Assembly: GCA_928212115.1 (NCBI GenBank)
Contig: CAKMRJ010005745.1
Coordinates: forward strand, 73,505,434-73,569,433
Length of the DNA: 64,000 bases
DNA from: Lactuca virosa
Lineage: Eukaryota; Streptophyta; Magnoliopsida; Asterales; Asteraceae
Reading direction: 5' to 3'
Shown here one piece after another: positions 12,560-24,031 of this stretch; the first letter of the stretch is position 1, and every line of letters begins with the position of its first letter. The position numbers and the translations under genes were made by a program. Under the pieces are notes generated by a model. It saw only the letters and a list, made by a program, of their open reading frames with translations. It was not told where the DNA came from and searched no databases.

Positions 12560-13620
12560 CCATGCATTTCATCTAATATGTTCTCCTATCTTGTCCAATC
12601 TCAGCGACCGAATTCGAGGAGCCCAACACTCGGCAATTACCGAAAATGACATGCCCACGGGAATTGATGGGGAGTTGGAAACCAAATCTGATGGTATTTT
12701 CTATTATCAAGATCGCATCTGGATCCCAGATCGTGACAATCTTCGCATATTCCTGATGGAAGAAATCCATAAAACCCGATATTCCATTCATCCGGGCACT
12801 GACAAGATGTATCATGGCCTGAGAACCAATTATTGGTGGTCGGGAATGAAAAAGGATATTGCTTTATTCGTGGCCAATGTCTTACATGTTCCAGGGTCAA
12901 AGTAGAACATCAACGACCCTCTGGACTATTGGTCCAACCAGAAATCCCCAGGTGGAAATGGGAAGCGATCGCCATGGATTTCGTAACCAAACTTCCCCGT
13001 ACCAAAAAGGACACGACAGCATTTGGATAATCATTGACCGTTTGACCAAATCCGCTCATTTCCTTCCCATCCGGGAAAATTTCAAAGTCGAAAAACTTGC
13101 TCGGATTTACATCAACGAGATAGTTAGTCGGCATGGGCATTCCTCTCAGCATCATTTCAGATCGTGATGGGAGATTTCTCTCTCGGTTTTGGCAATCACT
13201 TCAAACAGCCATGGGAACCCGCCTCGATCTCAGTACCACCGCCTATCATCCTCAGACCGATGGTCAATCTGAGAGGACAATTGAAATACTTGAAGATATG
13301 TTGAGGGCGTGTGTCTCGGAGGAAACTGGGACTCTCATTTACCGTTGGTGGAATTCTCCTATAATAACAGTTATCATTCTAGCATCAAGATGCCACCATT
13401 TGAGGCATTGTATGGCCGTAAATGCCGATCTCCTATTTGCTGGCATGAAATCGGTGAGTCCCACGTGATTCGCGCAACAGTGGATTCTCCAATCGTTGTC
13501 CTGAGCTTATCCAGGAAACAACCGACAAAATCACTCAGATTCGCGATAACCTTCTCGTATCTCGTAGCCGACAAAAGAGTTATGCCGACAAGCGACGCAA
13601 ACCGCTTGAATTTGCCGTAG
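12560..13620 (+). pseudogene. Gypsy integrase, frameshifted
   Basis: Joins element DNA to the chromosome. The zinc-binding H-H part ([18 protein letters not shown]) is near 12770-12820 and the C-C part (CLTCSRVK) near 12875-12900. The catalytic core follows: [11 protein letters not shown] near 12975, [13 protein letters not shown] near 13150-13190, and the Glu region [17 protein letters not shown] near 13240-13290, so the D-D-E set is present. [19 protein letters not shown] follows near 13350. Frame changes lie near 12900, 13010, 13165, 13330 and 13560-13620. Confidence 0.87.
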
Positions 13621-13625
13621 GTGAC

Positions 13626-14036
13626 ATGGTCATGTTAAAAGTGTCCCCATGGAAAGGTGTGGTTCGATTTGGACGCAAGGGTAAATTGGCACCACGCTAC
13701 GTAGGCCCGTTTAAGATCATAAAAAGGATCGGACCAGTAGCCTACGAGTTGGATCTACCAACAGAGCTTAAGAAAGTTCACCCAGTATTTCATATAGCCA
13801 ACCTCAAGAAGTGTTTAGCAGACGAGAACCTTCATGTTCCTCTCGAGGATATCCAAATCGACGAGACAATGCAATTTACCGAGAAACCCTTGGAAATTGC
13901 CGACCGAAAGGAAAAGCAACTCAAAAGAAGTCGCATTCCCCTGGTTAAGGTCAGGTGGCAGTCGGCACGTGGACCTGAGTATACATGGGAGCGTGAGGAT
14001 CATATACGTACCAAATACCCACAACTTTTCTCTTAA
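13626..14036 (+). CDS. Integrase C-terminus with chromodomain-like tail
   Basis: Unbroken 136-residue frame from an internal Met, so it is the end of Gag-Pol, not a separate gene. It begins with the GPY/F-type module (FGRKGKLAPRYVGPFKI), continues through HPVFHIANLKKCLADE, and ends in a chromodomain-like segment (VKVRW followed by YTWEREDHIRTKYPQLF). In chromoviruses this tail is thought to guide integration to heterochromatin. The stop at 14034-14036 is about 50 bases before the 3' LTR. Confidence 0.85.
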   Translation: MVMLKVSPWKGVVRFGRKGKLAPRYVGPFKIIKRIGPVAYELDLPTELKKVHPVFHIANLKKCLADENLHVPLEDIQIDETMQFTEKPLEIADRKEKQLKRSRIPLVKVRWQSARGPEYTWEREDHIRTKYPQLFS

Positions 14037-14072
14037 GGTACTCTCTTCTTAAATTTCGGGACGAAATTTCCT

Positions 14073-14086
14073 AAAGTAGGGGAGAC
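14073..14086 (+). other. Polypurine tract
   Basis: AAGTAGGGGAGAC-type purine run directly before the 3' LTR; it primes plus-strand synthesis. A short inverted repeat (AATTTCGGGACGAAATT) sits just upstream at about 14050-14068. Confidence 0.85.
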
Positions 14087-16524
14087 TGTGACATCCGCCT
14101 AAAATGGATTCGGGTCAACCCAACCCAATTGGAAATTTAATAAACCCTACTCAAGATTACTTGACGCTAATAGGATCAAAACCCATGCCATACGATATAA
14201 CTTGACGTTAATAGCAACATAGTATTGTACAACGTTATAACTATAATCAAAGTAAATTATGATACCATATTAAAATAAATCAAAGTATAATGCTCTAATT
14301 AAATTAAAAGAATCAAACTTGAATTCTCTAATTAAACTTCAAATCAAAGTAGATTGTTATAATCAAATAATAACCTATCTTTTATAAAAAACTCCATTTT
14401 TTATAAACTTTACATTAATTTTTATAAAACTCTATTTTTATAAACTTTACTTTAAATTTTATAAAACTCATATATTAATTATGTAAAAGATGCTTGTGTT
14501 AGTGGGAAATTATGAAGACCACCAAAAGCAAAAAGATTATTCTCATGGTCTCCCACTCACACCTCCCATCCACTTTCCTTTCCTTTTTCTCCCAACACAT
14601 TATTCTCTTCACCACTTAAATCTTCTCTATTCTTTCTCTCACTCTCAATCTCGAAATTCCTCCAAGAATACTCATATTCCATCCAAGAACAATCTATTAT
14701 ACTCAAATCTTCATCCCTCTTGAAGCATTCATCAAGGTATGTTGTTAAAAGTTTCAAATTCATACAAGAAACAAATTAAATCCACCAAAATATCTAAAAC
14801 TCATTTTTTTCATAAACCTGATTTTCTCTCAAATACCATCAATAAAATAAGAAGTTCTGGAAATTTTCAGAAAATAACTTATTTTTATTGAATTATCATA
14901 ATTATTTCAATAAAGTAGGGCAATAATTCACATAAAATACTTGTTGCATTCAATAAATTCTGAGAAAATTCTGGGATGACCTGTATACTGATTAAACATG
15001 ATATATGAAGTTTCATGCATTTATATTACTGTTTACTATTATTTATGATTTTATTGATTAATTAATAATGAAATATATAAAAAATACTTCCCACAGTAAC
15101 AAATATCTGAAACTTATACACTGGGCTCTACATCATGTTATAAAACTATGGTTAATTTTACAGATTTTTGAGAATCATTTACTATTTTTCCCGAATTTTG
15201 TGTTGTTTTAATCATTAAAATATTAAATAAATACTAAAACAGTTCAGAAAAATATACAAATTTTACAGTAATTCATATTGTATGAAATAATGATTTCCTA
15301 ATATTTCATAATTTTTCAATACTGTTTACTATTTAAAACTATTTTCCTAAGTATTTAAGCATGTAAAAATGCATTTTAATGATTATTTCATATAAATAAT
15401 TGTTAAAATCTATAAATAATTATAATTAGGCAAATTATTATTTTAATAAGAAATTATTAAAATCTAGCCTAAATTGAAAATATAAACTAATTATGCAAAG
15501 TAAGTAATTCAATTCAATTTAAATTCATTTAACAAATAAATACCTTAATATTATAATCAAAATGAATTATTGTTAATTCATCTAATATAAGAATACGTGT
15601 CTAATTATTTGTATTAATACTTCATTCTTGTTTAGCAGTTCCTAAACCAAAACTATTAATTATATTAGGTTCTACGCCATTTGACCCGAATCGTCTATCG
15701 TACGACACACGCATTTCGTTTTGGGACTAAAGTGAGTAATCTACCCCATACTTTATAATTTTCAATACTTTTGGGGTGTATCATGTGGTTCTAATATATT
15801 TCAACTTCATTTTATTGTTTTCACAATTGAGACATTGTTGGGACATTTATACGTGAGTCATTAATTGTATAACTATTGTTTGTTTACGCTACATGTACTT
15901 GTAGTGCATTACCATTTTTAGTCTAATCTCCATGACTATGCCCGTATTCTTGAGGTATGTCATGGACAATAATAGCGCTATTGGGTTGACCACCCCGCCT
16001 TGGGACGCTAAGGTGATTGATCACACGTGGTTGAGTGTGTATGATGATTAGATGCTCCATCGTATATATATTTATATATATATACATATATATATATAGG
16101 GTGAGGACTTATTGTTGTTGTTATCAATTGTTAATCAATTTTTGATTTATAAACATTTATCTCAATACAATTGTTTGGCGACTTCAAAAGAAAACAAATT
16201 TCAAATTATAAATGTTTCAACTTCACAATTTTCTCTACTAAATTTGATTACTCACCAACTCTCGTAGTTGACCTGTTTTTACCCATGGTGCAGATTTGAA
16301 GAATGAAGAATGATGAAAAATAGGTTGCGCCTTAGAAATCCACAAGACAATTTAAATTTGATGTAATAAATGTTGTTCGTATTTGGATATGTATTTGTAT
16401 GTTGTGGATCTTGTTTGCATACTTAGTACTTAATTGAATCTAATCATATTATAACATAGTTGTCATGAGACTTTGAACAATATATCACGCCTTGATCGAT
16501 TCCGACAAGGATCGGGGTGTGACA
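14087..16524 (+). repeat. 3' LTR of the complete chromovirus
   Basis: Begins TGTGACATCCGCC and ends ATCGGGGTGTGACA. It lacks a few single bases found in the 5' LTR and has extra ones elsewhere. It is followed by the TTTCA duplication. Confidence 0.95.
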
Positions 16525-16529
16525 TTTCA
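16525..16529. other. Target site duplication TTTCA (right)
   Basis: Matches 6158-6162. The codons on either side restore a common Gypsy motif, so the insertion target was coding DNA of another Gypsy element. Confidence 0.92.
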
Positions 16530-16825
16530 CGTGTCGAACCTAGATAAGTGCCTGTCCGATGAGACACTTGCGATTCCCTCGATAATATCGATTTAAACGA
16601 GAGTCTACACTTCGTGTAGGAAATTGAACTCAGGACCAGAAAGTTCAAGAGCACGAAACGAACGTCGTATTCGATAGTGAAGGTCATTGGGATACCAAAC
16701 GAGAACTTAATTCACTTGGGAGCACGAGAATCCAGGAAACAAAAAGTACCCCCCTCTCTTTTAGGTCCACGAGTCGTATCGTTATTCTTGAATTCAGGAC
16801 AAAATTCCATCTAACGGGGGAATGA
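16525..16825 (+). pseudogene. Host Gypsy pol tail and polypurine tract
   Basis: End of a Gypsy polyprotein interrupted by the nested chromovirus. It reads HVSNLDKCLSDETLAIP, then shifts frame near 16585 and continues to a chromodomain-like end, VKVIG, near 16690. The last purine-rich bases (ACGGGGGAATGA, about 16814-16825) serve as polypurine tract for the LTR that follows. The rest of the polyprotein must lie left of the N gap or is lost. Confidence 0.8.
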
Positions 16826-19306
16826 TGTGACAACCCGAAATTTTTTGCCTTTTAACGCAAGTACAATCAACTTAAGTCAGGCTCACTCCTGCTATTATTC
16901 AGCATTGTTTAGTCTGTTTAGGTGTTTTAAGCCTAGTCATTCAAGGAAGGAGTGTTAGGATATAGCTGTTGAAGTTCAACCATCAAACAAAGCCATAAAA
17001 TCCAATCCATCATGTGGATTTATGGCCGTAAACATGGAGTTTTACGGCCGTAAACTCAACCATGGCCGTTAACCCTTCCTATATATGAGAGCACTTCTTC
17101 TTTCTTCTCATTCGTTTCCTTCCTTCTAAATCTCACTATATCTCTCAAGTATCATCGAGACTTCATTCCCATCTTCATCAAAGGGCCTCCAAAGTGTGAG
17201 TACTCTTCCTCTAACTAAGTTGTATGCTAGAACACTTGATCACACTTTGAAATCATCTAATTCCTCAAGAACAAAAGGAGTTACGGCCAAGAGCATCTCC
17301 CTTGGCCGTAACCCTATAAAGTGCCATTTGAGAGCCTTAAAATCTTCCTAAGGCTTGGATTTGAGGCTAGAACACTCCCTTGTCTTTGCAGACCTTGAAT
17401 CATCACCAAACTCATCATCAAGAGAGTTTCGGCCAGGAGTTACACCTTGGCCGTAAACCCTTGTAGTTTGTCATGATTTGGACCTTAAACACATCTAGGC
17501 CTTTACTAACCATTGGAACACTTGAGCTTTTGAAACCCATGCCTTTAACACCCAATAAGACACCATTTGGTGAGTTTACAACCATATGGTTTTGTTGTGG
17601 CCGTAAACACCTCAACACCCTCCTTTAAGTTGGTCTGTCTCATCTTGTGTAGAGCAATGGTCCCTCAAGATTCCCTAGCCTTCAAACACCCACTTATGCA
17701 TGTTTGACCATGAGTTTACGGCCGTAAACACATGGCCGTAAACACCAAACCATGGCCTTAAACACCTTTTAGATGAATCACATGTGATTCAACACTTGGT
17801 CAAAGTGTTTCCTAGTCCCGGAAGGTGTTTCCTTGCATTTGGTTGCTTCTAGACACTATATTTATGTCAATATATGCCATTATATGTCATTTAGGACTCG
17901 TTAAGTCTCGGACTTCATTCGTGGAACTTCTCATCCTTACGCGCATATTCGTTGAATCACCCACATCAGGTGAGTTCATACCCCTACGCTTTTTCCGAAT
18001 TTTCCATGTTTTCAGGGGGGGAATACAAGCAAAAGTACTGGGAAACTTGTGCTCAAAACATATTATTTTGCTTAAGATAACTATATGTTTAGAATGCTTT
18101 TAACACATAAAATAGGTTTTACCAAACGATTAAGAAATCAACTCGTAGAAATACTTTTCAAAACTAGGGTAACGAACTTGTGAATCATGTCATAAAATGT
18201 ATCATTTTATAAAGGATTTCTGCAAATCATAAAACAAAAGGATTTTCCATATTATTACTTGTAAATTTGTTAGTCTAGTTGGAGACACGTCTTTGGTAAC
18301 ACTCACCACAGAAACAGAGTGTAGGACTAGCACTTGTGACCAAAATCTCTTGTAGGGAGAGTGTGACTGTTGTGTATAGATCTATATGAGCTGACTATCC
18401 CGCACCTCGCTGCTAGCAACAGTGGGACCGGCAGGTCTACGGGTGACAAAGTCATAAAGGATATTGGCTCCAGTACATGCCATATCAGTTAATGTATGGT
18501 CATGACCCTCACAACGTAGATAGCAGAGATTTACTTTTGTAATAATGAATCAAGCGAACTAACCTCAAAGTAATAACCGATTTAATTACTGAAGGGTATT
18601 AATAATAATATCTTCAGGACTTAGTTCATCACGGTTTCCTTTTATTTAGTTTTTTTTAAAGCTAATGTACCTCTCTGGGTGTAACTAGGGTTTTTAAAAG
18701 AAAACTGCTTTTATTAATACGAGTATGGTAGATACTTGCATTCCTCAGTTTAAAACGAATAATCAACCATCAACCTTTAGGGAAAATATAGAATTTTGCC
18801 AGGATAAACCGGCTATTCAAAACGGATTTGTTTATCATGTAATCAACGGATATTCATATTCATTCCACGACACCTTGGGTTGTACGTATCTTGGTAGGAA
18901 TCTGGAAGTCATGGAAGGAATGGGTTTTCAAACAGGCTTTTATTAAGAAAATATAGGATTTTCTTGAGGAACACTTTTCAAAAGGATCAAAGAACATTTT
19001 CCACCAAAAACTAAACGCTTATGAACTCACCAGCTTTATGCTGATATTCTTTCAAAACTGCTTGTATTCTCAGGAAATCAGTAGACAGGTACAGGCTTTT
19101 GGAGAAGTCGGCGCGTTAGAGTCACGTCTTTGGATTTTACTTTTGTTATGAATAAAACCTTATATTAAAACAATGTAAACCTTTTTCAGATATGTATTCA
19201 ATGTTTGGTTGTGTTTACTATGCTTGCTATGATACAACTGTTGTGACACTACGCATGACGTCAACCCCCCCGAACGTTTCCGCCGTTCTGGTTTGGAGGT
19301 GTGACA
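16826..19306 (+). repeat. 3' LTR of the host Gypsy element
   Basis: Starts TGTGACAACCCGAAA and ends TTTGGAGGTGTGACA. 2,481 bp. Related to the solo LTR at 46013-48954: same 3' end, a shared run of G before AATACAAG, GTAGATCTATAT, and the ACTCACCAGCTTTATGCT box near 19023. It has a TATATAT promoter-like site near 17074. The 5' partner is not in the window. No protein-coding frame is credible. Confidence 0.85.
17019..17760. repeat. Repeated GGCCGTAAAC motif inside the LTR
   Basis: About ten copies of GGCCGTAAAC or its complement lie on both sides of the likely transcription start. The full palindrome GTTTACGGCCGTAAAC or a close form occurs near 17040 and 17715. Confidence 0.85.
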
Positions 19307-21316
19307 CAGGAGAGGAGTCTTTCGAGAGAGAGAGTTCATAAGCCAAGGAAACATTGGGAGGAAAATTGACCTTGAATAAATTCAAGAGTCAAGTGGTGAA
19401 GGAAACCTCAAACCCTAGCAATCAACCTGAGTAGGAAACTCCTGTTGATCCGACTGACGAGTCTGTACCTTTGAGGCGTTCCACGAGATTTAGGAATGCA
19501 CCTGAGCATTACTATGGTTTCCATATTATGCGGAAGGTGATACACTTATCAGTGATAACACACTGGTAAGTCTGGATGAACCTAACAGCTACACGGAAGC
19601 CATGGCAGGCCCTGAGGCTGCTAAATGGAAAGAGGCTATGGACAACGAGATACAGTCCATGTATGACAATCAAGTTTGGAACTTGGTTGACAATGTACCA
19701 GGTCGTAAGACAGTTGGGTGCAAATGAATCTTCAAGAAGACGACCGACATGGATGGTAATGTACACACTTATAAGGCGCGACTGGTGCAAAGGGCTTTTC
19801 TCAAACTCCAGGAGTTGATTATGATGAGACCTTTTCACCAGTAGCAAAGACTAAGTCTATTAGGGTTATGTTAGCCATTGCTGCATTTCATGATTATGAA
19901 ATATGGAAAATGGATGTCAAAACCGCTTTCCTTAATGGAAAGTTGGCTGAGGATGTTTACATGAGTCAGCCAGAGGGTTTTGTCAGTACAGAGTACCCTA
20001 ATAGAGTGTGTAAGCTTGAAAAATCCATCTATGGATTGAAACAAGAACCTCGCAGATGGAATCTTTGTTTCGATGAGAAAGTCAAAGAGTTTGGCTTTTT
20101 GAGGAGCGAAGATGAATCTTGTGTATATGTCAAGGCTAGTGGGATTATAGTCAGCTTTTTGGTATTGTATGTGGATGACATACTACTCATGGGAAATGAC
20201 ATCCCAACTCTGCAAGAAGTAAAGTCCTGGCTTGGGAAGTGTTTCGCTATGAAGGACCTTGGTGAAGCTGCCTATATCCTAGGGATAAGGATTTTGAGAG
20301 ACTGAAGTAAAAGACTAATTGGACTTAGTCAGATTACCTACTTGGATAAGGGGCTGAATAGGTTCAGCATGCAGAATTCCAAGAAAGAGAGTTACCGATC
20401 TAGAGTAACGCCAGATTGAGTAAGACTCAGAGCCCGAGTACAGAGGCTGAGATAGCTGAGATGAGTCGAGTACCGTATGCTTCCACTGTATGCTCGATCA
20501 TGTATGCTATGACTTGTACTCGTCCTGATGTGGCCTTTTCTTTGAGCATGGTCAGCAGATATGTGGGGAAACCCTGACAAGGCTCACTAGACTGCGGTAA
20601 AGAACATTCTCAAGTATTTGCAAAAAGACTAAGGACTGGATCCTTACCCTTGGTGGGAGTGATGACTTGAGACTAGTAGGGTATAGTGATGCTAGCTTCC
20701 AGACTGATAGGGATAATTTCCGCTCTCAGTCAGGCTGGGTCTTTACCTTAAACAGATGAGCAGTTACTTGGAACAGTTCCAAGCAGGAGACGTGGCTGAT
20801 TCAACTTGCGAATCAGAGTATATAGCAGCAAGCGAGGCAACAAAGGAGGCTATATGGCTAAAGAACTTCAATGGAAACCTTGGAGTTGTACCAACAATAA
20901 AGGAGTCTATGGAGATTTTCTATTATAGTGAAAGTGTAGTTGCCTTAGCCAAGGAACCAATGGATCATGGAAGATCCAGACACATCGACAGAAAATACAT
21001 TTCATTTCATCAGACATCGAATAGAAGAAGGAGTCCTCGTGGCAAAGAGGGTATCATCGGATGAGAACCCAGCAGATCCCCTCACGAAGGGACTGGGTAG
21101 GGTTAAGCATCTTCAGCATGCAAGGCGCATAGGGCTAAAGGATGATATTCGTTTTTGAAATTAGATAGCTTTGAAATTTGTAAACATCTTCAATTATCTT
21201 AAATGGCGTATCATCATCATCTCAGTTCCGTGAGACCTTGAAAGAGCTACGATTGCTGATCGGTTCATGAAGTCATTCTTGCAGTTATAGTTATTAGACT
21301 TATCCAAGTGGGAGAC
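19307..21316 (+). pseudogene. Copia pol 3' half (reverse transcriptase, RNase H), degenerate
   Basis: Enters in the linker before reverse transcriptase, where the Gypsy LTR cut the element. A broken part (WKEAMDNEIQSMYDNQVWNL, in-frame stop near 19725, one-base shift near 19790) leads to an intact 145-residue frame, 19868-20305. That frame carries MDVKTAFLNGKLAEDVYM and the catalytic YVDD at 20168-20179. Beyond, stops and deletions damage the connection domain. RNase H survives near 20790-21150 (ADSTCESEYIAASEA, then NPADPLTKGL). A purine-rich tract (AAGTGGGAGAC, 21306-21316) precedes the LTR. The minus-strand element at 22076-26096 is the same family. Confidence 0.88.
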
Positions 21317-22075
21317 TGTTGGATTAGGTGTCTAAGTTCATAACTATCTCTGGAATGTACTTGACCTGGTTGGCATGGTCCATTTGGGTTGCATGACATT
21401 GCAACACTTGGATAGACTAAATGAGAGAAAGGACACTTAAGGTTTATTAAATAATTATAAGTTCTAATATATTTATAATATTATTTAATAGTATTGATCA
21501 AGAATTAATTTAGTGATCAAAATGAGACTAATTAAATATATGGGGTGATTGTGTAAATCATCCATTCTTATATAGTGGGCTAATGATCCATGATTTATTA
21601 AGTTGGGCTAAAACCCATAAGGTGCTCCATGGATAGTCCATGGAGGTTATAAACCCATGGATCATGGAATATGGAAATCCATGTCAATTACGGTTTACAT
21701 GGTCTAACCCTACTTGTGACACAACTATAAAAGGACCCCATGGGCTACCAAAATCGGTACTATGTTTAGAACAAGAGGGCTAGCCGATTTTGAGTGAGTG
21801 TGGACTTCTCTCAAAGTTATTCCAAGTGTTGTGTGTTGTGTGAAACATTTGAGGCGTCACACTTGAGGTGCTAGGCTCACAAAGTTCTCAAGGAATCCAA
21901 GCAACAAAAAGGTATGTTCTTCTTCTAGTTTTTGTGTTTCAAAGTTCCCCATGCCATGCTAGTTAGGTTAAGAACCTTGGAAAATCAAATTGCATGTATC
22001 TTAGTAAAACATAGATCCAAGGTTTATAGGGTTGCATGTACACCTTAGAAGTGTTAGAATGCTCAAAACCCTTCA
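21317..22075 (+). repeat. Copia 3' LTR
   Basis: Starts TGTTGGATTAGGTG straight after the polypurine tract and ends CTCAAAACCCTTCA. 759 bp. Both ends resemble the minus-strand LTR at 27432-28245. The next base belongs to an inverted Copia copy. Confidence 0.9.
21726..21733 (+). promoter_or_regulatory. TATA box in Copia LTR
   Basis: TATAAAAG about 400 bases into the LTR, followed by GGACCCC. Position and sequence fit the core promoter that starts element RNA in a 5' LTR. Confidence 0.6.
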
Positions 22076-22473
22076 ATATCATCATTCAGACCAATGCTCC
22101 TCGCATGCTGAATGTGCTTAATCCTACTCAGACCCTTTGTGAGGGGATATGCAGAAGTCTCTTCTGACGATACCCTTTTGACGACGATGATCCTTCTTCT
22201 ACCCGATGTCTGATGAAGTGATATTTCCTGTCGATATGTCTGGATCTTCCATGATCCCTTGGTTAAGGCAACCGCTCCTTCATTATCACAGAAAATATCC
22301 ATGGGCTCCTTTATGACTGGCACAACTCCAAGGTCTCCAATGAAGTTCTTCAACCATATAGTCTCCTTTGACGCCTCGCTCGCGGCTATATACTTTGACT
22401 CACACGTTGAATCAGCCATGGTCTCCTGCTTGGAACTTTTCCAAGTTACTGCTCTTCCGTTGAGTGTAAACAC
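22076..22473 (-). pseudogene. Copia RNase H (minus strand), cut at the 3' end
   Basis: Reads ADSTCESKYIAASEASKET, then FCDNEGAVALTKG and AYPLTKGLSRIKHIQHAR. The frame is open but the true end of pol, the polypurine tract and the 3' LTR are missing: after the conserved ...GLNDDI the sequence passes directly into the end of the opposite-strand LTR (22075). The few residues after that are read from LTR sequence. Confidence 0.88.
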
Positions 22474-22541
22474 CCAACTAGACTGAGAATGGAAATTTTC
22501 TCAGTCTGTCTGAAAACTGGCGTCACTATAAGCAGTAATTT

Positions 22542-23843
22542 TCAAGTCATCACTGCCACCAAGAACAAGGACCCGTTCCTTAGTCTTCGTAAGTACTTAA
22601 GAATATTCTTTACGGATATCCAGTGAGCTTTACCTGAGTTCCTTTGATATCGGCTGGCCATGCTCAAAGCAAAAGCCACATCAGGGCGAGTACATGTCAT
22701 ATCATACATGATCGAGCCAACGGCGGAAGCATATGATACTCGACTCATTTCTGCCATCTCGGCATCGGTACTCAGACTCTGAGTCTTACTCAGTTTGGTA
22801 TTGCTTCGGATAGACAACTCTCTCTTCTTGGAATTCACCATGCTAAAACTCTTTAACACTTTATCCAAGTAAGTACTTTAATTAAGTCCAATTATTCTTT
22901 TACTCCTATTTCTCAAAATCCTTATTCCCAGAATATAAGCAGCCTCCCTAGATCCTTCATAGCGAAACACTTTCCAAGCCAGGACTTAACTTCCTGCAGG
23001 GTTGGAATGTCGTTTCCTATAAGAGTATGTCATCACATATAATACTAGGAAGCTAACTATACTCCCACTGACTTTGACATATACACATGACTCATCCTTA
23101 CTCCTAGAGAAGCCAAACTCTTTGACCTTTTCATCAAAGAAAATATTCCATCTGCGAGAAGCTTGCTTCAATACATAGATCGATTTCTAAAGATTACACA
23201 CTCTATTGGGGTATTTAGCATCCACAAAACCTTCTGGCTGACACATGTAAACATCTTCAGCCAGCTTCCCATTAAGGAAAGTGGTTTTGACATCCATCTG
23301 CCAGATTTCATAATCATGAAACGTAGTTATGGCTAACATAACCCTAATAGACTTGATCTTGGCCACTGGTGAGAAGGTCTCATCGTAGTCAACCCCCGGG
23401 GTTTGAGTAAAGCCCTTCACAACCAGACGTGCCTTGAACGTGTGCACCTTTCCATCCATGTCGGTCTTCTTCTTGAAGATCCATTTGCCCCCAACTGTCT
23501 TACGACCTGGTACATTGTCAACCAAGTTCCAAACTTGATTGCCATACATGGAATGGATCTCGCTGTCCATTGCCTCTTTCAATTTGGTAGACTCAGGGCT
23601 CGCCATGGATTCCTTGTAGCTAGAAGGCTCATCCAAATTTACCAGTGTACTATCACTGCTAAACGTATCACCATCCGTAGTAATATGAAAACCATAAAAC
23701 TCCGGTGCCAATTTAACTCGAGTGGAACGCCTAAGAGGTAACAATTCGTCAATTGGTTCAAACATGAATTTCTTCTTCCTCGGGTTGAGCGCTAATGTTA
23801 GAGGTTCCTTCATCACTTGACTCTTGAATTTCTTCAAGATCAA
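22542..23843 (-). pseudogene. Copia reverse transcriptase (minus strand)
   Basis: A 218-residue frame (23187-23843) holds the linker and N-terminal reverse transcriptase: RKTVGGKWIFKKKTDMDG, ARLVVKGFTQTPGVDYDETF and MDVKTTFLNGKLAEDVYM. A stop (TAG) near 23187 and a one-base loss inside the catalytic YVDD region (about 23030) break it. The C-terminal part, with CTRPDVAFALSMASRYQ, is in the frame 22542-22868. About 1.7 kb of this is complementary to the plus-strand copy at 19340-21150. Confidence 0.9.
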
Positions 23844-24031
23844 TTATACTCCCACTGTCCTCTTTGCATATGAGTTCCCTCTCGTAGAAAAACTCCCCTT
23901 CGTGCTACGAAGACCACGTTTTCACTAGGTCGGTAGAACAGGTATCCAAAGGACTTCTGTGGGTACCGATGAAAATACAACCGCTCACTTCGAGGTTCAC
24001 GCTCTCGTGAGTCTCTCATCTAACAAAAGCT

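Larger units (their letters stand above)
6163..16524 (+). mobile_element. Complete chromovirus (Gypsy) LTR retrotransposon, probably Tekay
   Basis: Order: 5' LTR, primer binding site, gag with zinc knuckles, protease, reverse transcriptase, RNase H, integrase, chromodomain-like tail, polypurine tract, 3' LTR, flanked by TTTCA. Long LTRs of about 2.5 kb, this domain order and the C-terminal tail fit the Tekay lineage; lineage assignment is inference. The LTRs differ by few substitutions but many one-base indels. The polyprotein is split into about a dozen overlapping frames by single-base indels with hardly any nonsense changes. If those are read errors, the element could be young and nearly intact. 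Confidence 0.92.

Noticed and set aside
16463..16687. 74-residue minus-strand frame
   Set aside because: Opposite the Gypsy pol tail and LTR end; antisense shadow.
19512..19847. 111-residue minus-strand frame opposite Copia pol
   Set aside because: Shadow of the plus-strand reverse transcriptase region.
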